Assembly (NCBI GenBank): GCA_002308255.1
Contig: DBVZ01000101.1
Span: 53,513-77,074 of the forward strand
Origin: Lachnospiraceae bacterium UBA1251
GTDB lineage: Bacteria; Bacillota; Clostridia; Lachnospirales; Lachnospiraceae
DNA length: 23,562 nucleotides
Reading direction: 5' to 3'
The stretch's first letter is position 1. Each line of letters starts with the position of its first letter. The notes under the pieces were generated by a model. That model did no database searches. It worked only from the letters and a program-made list of their open reading frames with translations, and was not told the DNA's origin. Made by a program: the position numbers and the translations under genes. Of the stretch, positions 1-7,117 are shown one piece after another.

Positions 1-318
1 GGCGGCAACCAGCAGAAGGCGGTCCTCGGAAAATGGCTCTCCCGCGACCTGAAGATCCTGATCGTCGACGAACCGACAGCAGGTATCGACATCGGCGCGA
101 AGGATGAGATCTATAAGCTGCTCGAAGAACTGGCGGAAGCCGGTTCCAGCGTCATCCTGGTCTCTTCCGACCTGCAGGAGCTGCTGCGGGTATCCCAGAG
201 GATCATCGTCATGAGGAAAGGAAAGATCTTTAAGGAGTTTGCCGACGGACGCATCACGCAGGAGGATGTCCTTATGGCGGCGTCCGGCATTGAAGAGGGA
301 GAGGAGGCGAGCGCATGA
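1..318 (+). CDS. Ribose-type sugar ABC transporter, ATP-binding protein (3' part only)
   Basis: This is the C-terminal 105 residues of an ABC ATPase of the RbsA/MglA/XylG kind; the 5' part lies outside the window. The first residues GGNQQK are the ABC signature of this sugar family (normally preceded by S). Walker B follows (LKILIVDEPTAGID, about residues 19-32 of the fragment), and the switch region VILVSSDLQELL has Ser-Ser-Asp where many ABC proteins have the H-loop, as is usual in the second half of RbsA-like double ATPases. The protein would power uptake of a monosaccharide at the cytoplasmic face together with the next gene's permease. Its TGA stop overlaps the permease ATG by four bases (ATGA), so the two are translationally coupled. 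The substrate cannot be read from this fragment. Confidence 0.93.
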   Translation, partial: GGNQQKAVLGKWLSRDLKILIVDEPTAGIDIGAKDEIYKLLEELAEAGSSVILVSSDLQELLRVSQRIIVMRKGKIFKEFADGRITQEDVLMAASGIEEGEEASA

Positions 319-1322
319 AAGACTTCGGAAAGAGCCTTGTGAAATCACAGAAGCTCTGGATCCTCGCCGGTGTCGTACTGGTGATGACGATCCTGCAGCC
401 CGGCATTTTCCTGACACGCTCCAATATCGTCAATACGCTGTATTCGATCTCGATCTACGGCATTATGGTCTGCGGAGCCATTTTCACGATCCTGCTCGGC
501 GGTATCGACCTTGCGGTCGGCGCTGTCGCGGCGGCGGCAGGGGCGGCAACCGTTAAGCTGATCACCGCTTTCGGCGTGAATACGTTCCTCGCTGTTCTGG
601 TCGGCCTTCTGCTCGGCCTTGGAGTCGGCCTCGTTCACGGCATCATGGTCGCGCAGTTCGGCGTACCGGCATTCCTGGTAACACTGGCGACTCAGAATAT
701 CGTGTACGGCATTGCCCAGCTGATCACCAAGAATAAGGTGACGGCCATTATGGGGCCGCCGAGTTTCATTTTCCTCGGCAGCGGCCAGATATTCGGCATT
801 CCCTTCCCGATCTATATTCTTCTGATCACCGGCGTGCTGAGCTATATTATCCTCAATCACACGGTTTTCGGCAGACAGATCTATTCGGTCGGCGGCAACG
901 TGGAGGCTTCTCTGCTGTCCGGTATCCGGAGCAAAAGAGTGATCATGATCGCTTATACGATCTCGGGCCTGACCGCGGCTTTGGCGGGCATTGCTCTTGC
1001 GAGCATGAACCGGCAGGCAATCGCAAAAGCGGCTTCCGGTTATGAGACCGAAGTCATCACGGCGATCGTTGTCGGCGGCACATCGCTTATGGGCGGCGAA
1101 GGTAATATCCAGGGCGCGATCTGGGGCGTTCTGCTCGTCGGCATCATTTCCAACGCGCTGCGCCTTATGGGGATCACGAGCAACTATCACGGCATCGTCA
1201 AAGGTATTGTTATCATCGGCGCCGTCGCGCTCGATGCCTATGTACGCTTCAGCAAGAGCGGACTTCGCAAGGGCGGACATAAAAAGGCGAAAAAAGAAGC
1301 AGCTAAGGAGAAAGCTGCGTAA
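315..1322 (+). CDS. Ribose-type sugar ABC transporter permease (BPD_transp_2)
   Basis: A 335-residue, strongly hydrophobic protein of the RbsC/XylH/AraH permease family. The segment GGIDLAVGAVAA near residues 56-67 matches the family's conserved GGIDLSVG motif. A second conserved stretch around residues 243-255 (EVITAIVVGGTSL, then MGGEGNIQGA) is the cytoplasmic loop that docks on the ATPase. The C-terminus is a short Lys/Ala-rich tail, which is common in clostridial members. The start is fixed by the ATGA overlap with the upstream ATPase gene. It would form the membrane channel of a monosaccharide importer; the periplasmic-type binding protein is presumably upstream of the window. The next gene, an amidohydrolase 83 bases downstream, may act on the imported compound. 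Family assignment is firm, the substrate unknown. Confidence 0.93.
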   Translation: MKDFGKSLVKSQKLWILAGVVLVMTILQPGIFLTRSNIVNTLYSISIYGIMVCGAIFTILLGGIDLAVGAVAAAAGAATVKLITAFGVNTFLAVLVGLLLGLGVGLVHGIMVAQFGVPAFLVTLATQNIVYGIAQLITKNKVTAIMGPPSFIFLGSGQIFGIPFPIYILLITGVLSYIILNHTVFGRQIYSVGGNVEASLLSGIRSKRVIMIAYTISGLTAALAGIALASMNRQAIAKAASGYETEVITAIVVGGTSLMGGEGNIQGAIWGVLLVGIISNALRLMGITSNYHGIVKGIVIIGAVALDAYVRFSKSGLRKGGHKKAKKEAAKEKAA

Positions 1323-1335
1323 ACGAACGGCCTGA

Positions 1336-1380
1336 AGGACGGTTCTCTTAGGCGGAAAGACAGCCGGGGAGAACTGTCCT
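1336..1380 (+). other. Intercistronic hairpin between permease and amidohydrolase
   Basis: GGACGGTTCTC (1337-1347) pairs with GAGAACTGTCC (1369-1379), one G-U pair included, with an extra A-T at the base. The loop is about 21 nt. No U-run follows, so it is more likely an RNA-stabilising or partial attenuating element than a full terminator. The amidohydrolase ribosome binding site (GAGGAAGG) lies shortly after it. Confidence 0.5.
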
Positions 1381-1405
1381 CTTTGCATGAGGAAGGAAAA
1401 ACGAT

Positions 1406-2314
1406 ATGAAATACATTGATACACATATCCACGTATTTGAGATGTTAAAGGGCTTCGGCATGCACGGCGAATTCCGCCCCATCGGCGGAGGAAAAGCCCG
1501 CTGGGCGGACGGATTTGTGCAGCCGATGATCCCGGAAGGGTACGGCGAGACCAATTTTCTCGCTGAGTCCGCCGTCCGGATGATGGATGAAAACGGCATC
1601 GAGAAGGGTGTCCTGCTCCAGGGCAGTTTTTACGGATTCGGAAATGAATACACCGGCGAGACCGTACGGAAGTACCCGGACAGGTTCATTGCAGCGGGCA
1701 CTCTGGATCCGTTCTGCAGAAATGCGCAGGTCATCTTTGACCGCCTGCAGTCGGAATACGATTTCAAAGCGTTCAAATTTGAAGTCAGTGTCGGCGGCGG
1801 GATGATGGGCTATCATAAGGATTTCGAGATCGATGAGGCGGTGGATCCCTACCTTCCGCAGCTGCTGAAGCGCGGCAGGACAATCGTATTCGATATCGGA
1901 TCCGCGGACCAGTACAGTTATCAGCCGGAGGCGATCGCACGCATGGCAAAGAAATATCCGGACCTGCGGTTCGTGGTCTGCCACCTTATGGCGCCGCGTC
2001 CGGGAGAAGGGGAGATCCTGAAGAGATCACTGGAGATGCTGGCACTGCCGAACGTCTGGTTCGATCTTGCGGCGGTACCGTTCAATGTCTCACCGGAGAA
2101 ATATCCGTATCCGTCGGGCATCTCCTATATCCGCACAGCACTGGATATCGTCGGCGCCGACAAACTGCTGTGGGGCACGGATATGCCGTCGGTGGTCTGC
2201 TTTGAGACCTATGAGGATCTGAAGAGATTTGTCCGGGAGGTCCCGGGCATTACCGAAGAAGAGCTGGAGAAGATCTATTATAAGAATGCGACGGAAGCGT
2301 ATTCTTTTGACTGA
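1406..2314 (+). CDS. Amidohydrolase-family (Amidohydro_2) metal-dependent hydrolase
   Basis: A 302-residue TIM-barrel hydrolase of the amidohydrolase superfamily (COG2159-like). The N-terminal metal motif HIH is at residues 7-9 (DTHIHVF). A conserved His follows a late strand (H193 in VVCHLM), and the barrel-8 Asp is D259 in LWGTDMP. These are the residues expected to hold a catalytic metal in lactonases, decarboxylases and hydrolases of this group. The ATG follows GAGGAAGGAAAAACGAT, a reasonable Shine-Dalgarno. It sits directly behind a ribose-type ABC importer on the same strand, so hydrolysis of a sugar lactone or related derivative of the imported compound is a plausible inference. It could equally be one of the many uncharacterised members. 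There is no signal peptide, so it is cytoplasmic. Confidence 0.82.
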   Translation: MKYIDTHIHVFEMLKGFGMHGEFRPIGGGKARWADGFVQPMIPEGYGETNFLAESAVRMMDENGIEKGVLLQGSFYGFGNEYTGETVRKYPDRFIAAGTLDPFCRNAQVIFDRLQSEYDFKAFKFEVSVGGGMMGYHKDFEIDEAVDPYLPQLLKRGRTIVFDIGSADQYSYQPEAIARMAKKYPDLRFVVCHLMAPRPGEGEILKRSLEMLALPNVWFDLAAVPFNVSPEKYPYPSGISYIRTALDIVGADKLLWGTDMPSVVCFETYEDLKRFVREVPGITEEELEKIYYKNATEAYSFD

Positions 2315-2326
2315 ACCGGAAGAAGA

Positions 2327-3067
2327 TCAGACGGTGCCTTCCCGGAGGAGCCATCGAAGATAAGCCGTCACGTTCTGCGTGCGGGGCGTGTTGGCGATCA
2401 CTCCGATAAAAACGTCGCCGTTAAAGCCGGCTGACGAGAATACGGGCAGCCCGCCGACGGACAGCGCATTTGTCTGAAATTCCGTGTTGATGACAAGTTC
2501 GGATGCCTCGTTGAGAGTGTATTCAATGGAATTGTCTTCCGTAATGACCTCGTTCTGTGTAAGGTACGGCGATGCCGTCCCGTACAGGGCGGGGTCATTT
2601 TCCTGTATGAGCGGTTCGAGTTCGAGAAGATAACCGGCGCGGGAAAGAATATCGTATCCTTCCCGGTTCATGAAGACAAGATCCAGCGTTTTATCCGCGA
2701 TCGCGGCTGTGATCTTTGTTTTGGACGCGTAGGCATACTGATGGTTCAGAGTATCGGCGTCATCCGACAGATACAGGGCTTCATAGCGGATGATCTCATT
2801 CTTTTTCGGATCGATGCCTGCTTCGCGGAAATACTCCCCGTCGAGAGCCGCCCCGAGATCTTCTCCGATAGAAACGTTAATAAACCCTGCGTACAGCAGG
2901 GTCTCTTTTTTTGTCAGCTGCCGGTGTACAAAAGAGAAAAGCGCGATGACGGCAAGAATAACGGCAATGATCGGTATTTTATAATAAGTTAAAATGTAAT
3001 CTGCCTTCTGAGGAAGATCCATTTCACGAAAAGATTCCTTCCGCGCGGCCTTTTCTTTCTTATTCAT
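2327..3067 (-). CDS. Membrane-anchored protein of unknown function, downstream of yesL-like gene
   Basis: A 246-residue protein I do not recognise. Its first 28 residues are highly charged (MNKKEKAARKES), then one clear membrane segment runs from about residue 29 to 47 (YKIPIIAVILAV, then IALFSF). A roughly 195-residue extracytoplasmic domain follows, acidic and without cysteines. The ATG at 3067 was chosen because it lies eight bases inside the end of the upstream YesL-like gene, a typical coupled start; an open frame extends further upstream but has no better signal. The predicted topology is N-in with the large domain outside. Its position as third gene behind a LacI repressor and a YesL-like protein, divergent from an LplABC-type importer, ties it to carbohydrate uptake. 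A solute-binding or sensing role is only a guess. Confidence 0.7.
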   Translation of the reverse strand: MNKKEKAARKESFREMDLPQKADYILTYYKIPIIAVILAVIALFSFVHRQLTKKETLLYAGFINVSIGEDLGAALDGEYFREAGIDPKKNEIIRYEALYLSDDADTLNHQYAYASKTKITAAIADKTLDLVFMNREGYDILSRAGYLLELEPLIQENDPALYGTASPYLTQNEVITEDNSIEYTLNEASELVINTEFQTNALSVGGLPVFSSAGFNGDVFIGVIANTPRTQNVTAYLRWLLREGTV

Positions 3068-3704
3068 CGGCACTGTCCTCCGGATCACAGGAACACGCCG
3101 CGATGACATTGGAAAGCAGATAGGAACTCAGCAAGGCGCACAGTCCTTCTCCGAACATGATCAGCGGCGTGAAGACGCGGACAACAAGAAAGAACATCGC
3201 AAAGTGGATCGCAAATATCAGGATCGTACAGAAAAGGTAGTGGGTCCCGATAAAAAAGGAGTTTTTGATCATGGCAAGGTTCGTGTTGACGACGCTGGCC
3301 GTGAGAGGAAACAGATAGATAAGAATAATGACATACAATACAGTCATTGCAATTACGAGAGCGAGCAGGAGCGTCCAGAATACGGCCAGAGATCCGGTGG
3401 TATGGGAACGGAGGTGCGCAAGGATGTAAAAGTCGCCTCCCAGTATGGTGCCGATCGCAAGCATAATGAGCCACAGAACCGTAGCCTGTTTGAAATTTTC
3501 TTTAAAGGAACGGAGAAACAGACCTGTAATGTTATGTTCTTCCTCGCGGACGATTTTCAGACTGACATAATACAGCGCCGTTGTGGAGGCACCGATCGTG
3601 ATCACGGGAATGGAAAAAACAAACCACAGAAGGTTCAGATAACAAGCCCAGCAGATCCTCAGGATCAGCTGGCTGAATTTACTGTCATAAGAAAAAAATC
3701 TCAT
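3060..3704 (-). CDS. YesL/DUF624-family membrane protein
   Basis: A 214-residue integral membrane protein with about five hydrophobic segments. The N-terminal pattern MRFFSYDSKF, then LLWFVFSIPVITIGASTTAL, is characteristic of the DUF624/YesL family. The family's function is not established, but its members sit beside LplABC/YtcP-type carbohydrate ABC importers in Firmicutes, as here. ATG 3704 is preceded by GGAGG about six bases upstream (reverse strand), which is better than the longer open frame. It lies 51 bases behind the LacI gene and overlaps the next gene by eight bases, so the three probably form one operon. Confidence 0.82.
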   Translation of the reverse strand: MRFFSYDSKFSQLILRICWACYLNLLWFVFSIPVITIGASTTALYYVSLKIVREEEHNITGLFLRSFKENFKQATVLWLIMLAIGTILGGDFYILAHLRSHTTGSLAVFWTLLLALVIAMTVLYVIILIYLFPLTASVVNTNLAMIKNSFFIGTHYLFCTILIFAIHFAMFFLVVRVFTPLIMFGEGLCALLSSYLLSNVIAACSCDPEDSADE

Positions 3705-3755
3705 CCCTGCACCTCCGCAGACCCAGGCCTGCATTTCCCCGCGCAGTGCAGCCGG

Positions 3756-4811
3756 TCAGAGCTCGCCGGATAAGGGGCCTGTCGATTCGCGGAGGATCAG
3801 GTCCGTCTGCGTATGCACGATCCGGTAGTCGAGAGACGGCTCTTTGATGCGCGACATCAGAAGTTCGACGGCGGCGAACGCCATCACCTGCGTGTGAATA
3901 TGAACGGTCGTGAGCGACGGCGTGATGATCCTCGATTCCGGAGAATCGTCAAAGCCGCTGAAAAGGATCTCTTCCGGTATCTTCTTCCCGATCGTCCGCA
4001 GGATACGGATCGAGTCCATGGCAACGAAGTCATTTGCGCAGAGGAATACATCCGGATATGTTTTGAGCGCGAAAAGTTGCTTTTCCAGATCAATGACGTC
4101 GATTGCCTTGATCACAAAGGTTTCGTCCACGGCTTCTCCGGCCATCATCATTGCCATTCGAAATCCTATGTAGCGCTCGTAGAATGACTGACAATGTTCG
4201 TAATCGCCGATAAAACCGATTCTTTTTATTCCTTTCTCAAGAAGATTATTGACCAGCTTAGTGATCTCCGTGACGTTTGCCATGTAAAGCTGGTCTGCGG
4301 GAAGCATCTTTCCATTTCCCCTGTGGGGCCCATCGATAAAAAGAACGGGCAGGCCCATTTCGCAGACCATATTATCGTATTCCCAGTTGAACATTTCAAT
4401 ACATAAAATGCCCCGGACCCTTTCTTTTGAGAAAGTGATGGGAAGAACTTTGTTTTTCAGACACTGTTCATCCACACGGTGAAGGTTGAGCGTATAGCCG
4501 AGCTGGGATATTTCCCGCTGAAATTTATCAAGCATCAGCGAGGCAAAGTGGGAAAGGCTGAAAAAAGTGGTGGTCAGGAGCGCAATCTCCCCGGCAAAAC
4601 CTTTCTTTTTGGCTGCGTCAGGAACATCAGGAGCGATACGGGCAAGCGAATTGACGTAGGAAAACTGTTTATATCCCATTTCAACGGCTTTTTGAAGTAT
4701 CTTTTCTCTTGTCGCATCAGCCAGACCATCAGAGTTATTAATAGCTTTTGAAACAGTATTTCGGGATATACCTAAAGCATCAGCAATATCCTGTATGGTG
4801 ACTTTTTTCAT
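3756..4811 (-). CDS. LacI/GalR-family transcriptional regulator
   Basis: A 351-residue regulator. The N-terminal helix-turn-helix starts at residue 4 (VTIQDIADALGISRNTVSKA) and continues into the hinge-helix region, followed by a periplasmic-binding-protein-like effector domain ending in the typical D-DSP-SRI-TPSLTTVHI segment. ATG 4811 is preceded by GAGGT on the reverse strand and gives the canonical MKKVTIQDIA start. It is divergent from the LplB/LplC/SBP importer genes. The intergenic region contains repeated TGTGCA-N2-TGCA palindromes, one between the importer promoter and its first gene, so repression of the importer and perhaps of itself is likely. The inducer is probably a sugar or fructoside handled by the neighbouring transporter and GH32 enzyme, but that is inference. 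Confidence 0.92.
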   Translation of the reverse strand: MKKVTIQDIADALGISRNTVSKAINNSDGLADATREKILQKAVEMGYKQFSYVNSLARIAPDVPDAAKKKGFAGEIALLTTTFFSLSHFASLMLDKFQREISQLGYTLNLHRVDEQCLKNKVLPITFSKERVRGILCIEMFNWEYDNMVCEMGLPVLFIDGPHRGNGKMLPADQLYMANVTEITKLVNNLLEKGIKRIGFIGDYEHCQSFYERYIGFRMAMMMAGEAVDETFVIKAIDVIDLEKQLFALKTYPDVFLCANDFVAMDSIRILRTIGKKIPEEILFSGFDDSPESRIITPSLTTVHIHTQVMAFAAVELLMSRIKEPSLDYRIVHTQTDLILRESTGPLSGEL

Positions 4812-4884
4812 TTGTGAAATTACCTCTGAAACGGTGAACAACAGGCATGAAATCATATGCCAGATTATATTTCAGTTCATGATA

Positions 4885-4914
4885 ATTCTATCATAGCGCT
4901 GAAATAATTGTCAA
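4885..4914 (-). promoter_or_regulatory. Promoter of the LacI-yesL-like operon
   Basis: Read on the minus strand: -35 TTGACA (4914-4909), 18-base spacer, -10 TAGAAT (4890-4885). The start codon is about 75 bases downstream. An operator-like palindrome (4932-4945) lies just upstream of the -35. Confidence 0.65.
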
Positions 4915-4931
4915 ACAGACACATGGGGCTA

Positions 4932-4945
4932 TGTGCAATTGCAAG
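4932..4945. promoter_or_regulatory. Operator-like palindrome, copy 1 (TGTGCA-AT-TGCAAG)
   Basis: TGTGCA followed after two bases by TGCA. It matches the two other copies in the same 325-base divergent region. It lies 18 bases upstream of the regulator gene's -35 and about 75 bases upstream of the importer -35. Confidence 0.5.
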
Positions 4946-4998
4946 AAAGCATTATTGCTGAAAATGAAAATGCAAAATTGTGCATATTGGACATAAAG

Positions 4999-5012
4999 TG
5001 TGCATATGCAAA
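4999..5012. promoter_or_regulatory. Operator-like palindrome, copy 2 (TGTGCA-TA-TGCAAA)
   Basis: Contains the perfect 10-base palindrome TGCATATGCA (5001-5010). It sits seven bases upstream of the importer -35 hexamer. A further half-site TGTGCA is at 4979-4984. Confidence 0.55.
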
Positions 5013-5019
5013 GTTTACA

Positions 5020-5048
5020 TTGACTCAAAACACCTCAAATGGTATTAT
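5020..5048 (+). promoter_or_regulatory. Promoter of the LplB/LplC-type importer operon
   Basis: -35 TTGACT (5020-5025), 17-base spacer, -10 TATTAT (5043-5048). Transcription should start near 5055, giving an untranslated leader of about 80 bases that includes operator copy 3. Confidence 0.75.
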
Positions 5049-5071
5049 TTTATCGAAAAAATAAGGGGAAG

Positions 5072-5085
5072 TGTGCAAATGCACA
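5072..5085. promoter_or_regulatory. Operator-like palindrome, copy 3 (TGTGCA-AA-TGCACA)
   Basis: The most symmetric copy: both six-base arms are perfect inverted repeats. It lies just downstream of the predicted transcription start, a classic position for a LacI-family repressor to block the promoter or the elongating polymerase. Confidence 0.6.
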
Positions 5086-5136
5086 AAAATCAGATTGCGC
5101 AGCACATGGACACGGGAGAGAAAAAGGAGGAGCTCC

Positions 5137-6081
5137 ATGAAAAATGTGTCATCGCCTGCTGCCGTTAAAAAGGGCACAGGCTCGAAAATGAACAATGCGC
5201 TGGTTTATTTTCGACAGCACTGGCAGCTGTATTTGCTCTTTATGCTGCCTGCGTTCGCGCTGACGATAATTTTCCGGTATATTCCCATGGGCGGCATCAT
5301 GATCGCCTTCCAGGAGTACAATCCGATCCGCGGCATTCTCGGAAGTGAATGGATCGGATTCAAGAATTTCACCAGATTCCTTTCGTCACCCGATTTCATG
5401 CGATACCTCGGAAATACACTGAAGTTGAGCATATTCGGTCTTTTATGGGGGTTCCCGGCACCGATCCTTCTTGCTTTCCTGCTGAACAGGATCCTCAGCA
5501 CCAGCACCAAACAGAAGATCCAGCTGGTTCTGTATATGCCGAACTTTATCTCGGTCATCGTCCTCTGCGGTATTGTCCGCATCCTTCTTTCCCCGACAGG
5601 GATGATCAATTCCCTTTTCGGAACGTCAGCGAACTTTATGACGATGCCGTCCGCTTTCCGGACGATCTACATCGCATCCGGTATCTGGCAGGGAGCAGGC
5701 TGGGCGTCCATCATCTATACCGCCGCGCTTTCCAATGCCAGTAAGGAACTGAAAGAAGCTGCGGTCATCGACGGCGCCAACATCATCCAACAGATCAAAG
5801 CAGTGGAATGGCCGGCCATCAAGGACACGGTCCTTATTCAGTTCATCATGTCCGTCGGAAACATCATGAGCATCGGCTTTGAAAAAGCTTACGCGCTGCA
5901 GACAGACCTCAACCTGAATACATCCGAGATCATCTCCACCTATGTTTATAAAAAAGGTCTTCTGGACGGTGACTACGGATTTTCGACTGCGGTCGGCCTG
6001 TTCAATACGGTCATCAATGTCATTCTCCTGATCTCCATGAACACCATCGTGAAGAAGATGAACGATGGCAAGGGCATTTGA
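5137..6081 (+). CDS. Carbohydrate ABC transporter permease, LplB/YtcP-type (first permease)
   Basis: A 314-residue MalF/LplB-like inner-membrane permease with about six membrane segments. The ATPase-docking EAA loop is EAAVIDGANIIQQIK, near residues 205-219. The N-terminal part (PAFALTIIFRYIPMGGIMIAFQ) is typical of the LplB family. ATG 5137 was chosen over an in-frame ATG at 5071 because AAAGGAGGAG ends five bases before it and because the earlier start would fall on the operator copy. It is the first gene of the LacI-controlled operon, with permease 2, the binding protein and probably a GH32 enzyme downstream. No ATPase gene is present in the operon; such importers commonly share a distant multisugar ATPase (MsmK type). 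Confidence 0.93.
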   Translation: MKNVSSPAAVKKGTGSKMNNALVYFRQHWQLYLLFMLPAFALTIIFRYIPMGGIMIAFQEYNPIRGILGSEWIGFKNFTRFLSSPDFMRYLGNTLKLSIFGLLWGFPAPILLAFLLNRILSTSTKQKIQLVLYMPNFISVIVLCGIVRILLSPTGMINSLFGTSANFMTMPSAFRTIYIASGIWQGAGWASIIYTAALSNASKELKEAAVIDGANIIQQIKAVEWPAIKDTVLIQFIMSVGNIMSIGFEKAYALQTDLNLNTSEIISTYVYKKGLLDGDYGFSTAVGLFNTVINVILLISMNTIVKKMNDGKGI

Positions 6082-6096
6082 CGGGGAGGTGCGAAT

Positions 6097-7017
6097 ATGG
6101 CAGCAAATACTACAGTAGTAAAAAAGAAAAGCGAATTCGCGAAATATGCAGCGGAAGACAAAACGATCCTGATCATCGGCTATGTGATTCTCGGACTCTT
6201 TATTGCCGCGATCATCGTACCGATTGTCTATATTATCCTTGCATCGTTTATTGACCCGATCACCCTGCAGAACAGCGGTCTGACCTTCGACTTCTCCAAA
6301 TGGACGCTGACGGCGTATGAACGCGTCATGTCCAACGCACAGATCTGGGTCGGTTTCCGCAACGCGCTGATCTATTCTGTTCTGTTTACGGTTATTTCCG
6401 TTGCGGTGACGCTGCTTGCGGCATATCCGATGTCGCGGACGGATTTTATCGGAAGAGGATTCTTTAATACGATCTTTGTCATCACGATGTTCTTCGGCGG
6501 CGGCCTGATCCCGACCTACTTGCTGATCAGCAAGCTGGGCATGCTGGATACGATCTGGGCGATCCTGATCCCCGGCGCTTTCAGTGTCTGGAACATGATC
6601 ATAGCAAGGACCTACTACATGGGAATACCTAAGGACCTGCAGGAGGCGGCGGAGATCGACGGAGCTACCGAAATGGTTTATTTCTTCAAGATCCTGCTTC
6701 CGGTATGTACGCCGATCATCGCAACGATCGCCATGTGGCAGTTCGTCGGTATGTGGAACAGTTACTTTGACGCGATGATCTACCTGAACAGCGCTTCCAA
6801 GCAGCCCCTGCAGCTGGTCCTTCGTTCCATCCTTATTCAGAACCAGCCGGAGCCCGGCATGGTCTCGGATATGCAGAGTACGGCGGAGCGCGCTCAGCTT
6901 GCAGAACTGCTGAAATACGCAACGATTATCATCTCCAGTATTCCGCTGATGATCATGTATCCTTTCTTCCAGAAATACTTTGACAACGGTATTATGGCCG
7001 GTGCGGTCAAGGGTTGA
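6097..7017 (+). CDS. Carbohydrate ABC transporter permease, LplC/YtcP-type (second permease)
   Basis: A 306-residue MalG/LplC-family permease with about six membrane segments. It has the EAA loop EAAEIDGATEMVYFFKI (near residues 186-202) and the typical C-terminal PFFQKYFDNGIMAGAVKG. It starts 15 bases after the first permease, behind GGGGAGGTG. Together the two form the membrane channel of a di- or oligosaccharide importer. The conserved C-terminal NGIMAGAVKG end strongly supports the LplC/YtcP subgroup. Confidence 0.94.
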   Translation: MAANTTVVKKKSEFAKYAAEDKTILIIGYVILGLFIAAIIVPIVYIILASFIDPITLQNSGLTFDFSKWTLTAYERVMSNAQIWVGFRNALIYSVLFTVISVAVTLLAAYPMSRTDFIGRGFFNTIFVITMFFGGGLIPTYLLISKLGMLDTIWAILIPGAFSVWNMIIARTYYMGIPKDLQEAAEIDGATEMVYFFKILLPVCTPIIATIAMWQFVGMWNSYFDAMIYLNSASKQPLQLVLRSILIQNQPEPGMVSDMQSTAERAQLAELLKYATIIISSIPLMIMYPFFQKYFDNGIMAGAVKG

Positions 7018-7031
7018 TCGAAGAGGAACGG

Positions 7032-7075
7032 CCTGCCGCGGGCAGCGGCAGCAGGACAATGTGTTGCACCAGGCT
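7032..7075 (+). other. Intercistronic hairpins before the solute-binding protein gene
   Basis: In this 100-base gap CTGCCGC and GCGGCAG form a 7-bp stem with a 5-base loop, roughly 7034-7052. A second short stem CAGGC/GCCTG follows about 20 bases later. Neither has a U-run. Such structures commonly protect or set apart the highly expressed binding-protein message. Confidence 0.4.
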
Positions 7076-7117
7076 TTATGCCTGTAACAGATGAAAAAGA
7101 AAAAGGAGAAGAGAAAA

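Noticed and set aside
4900..4913. Sequence TGAAATAATTGTCA resembling a CcpA catabolite (cre) site over the LacI-gene -35
   Set aside because: The outer bases fit but the central CG, essential in cre sites, is missing; the match overlaps an ordinary TTGACA box.
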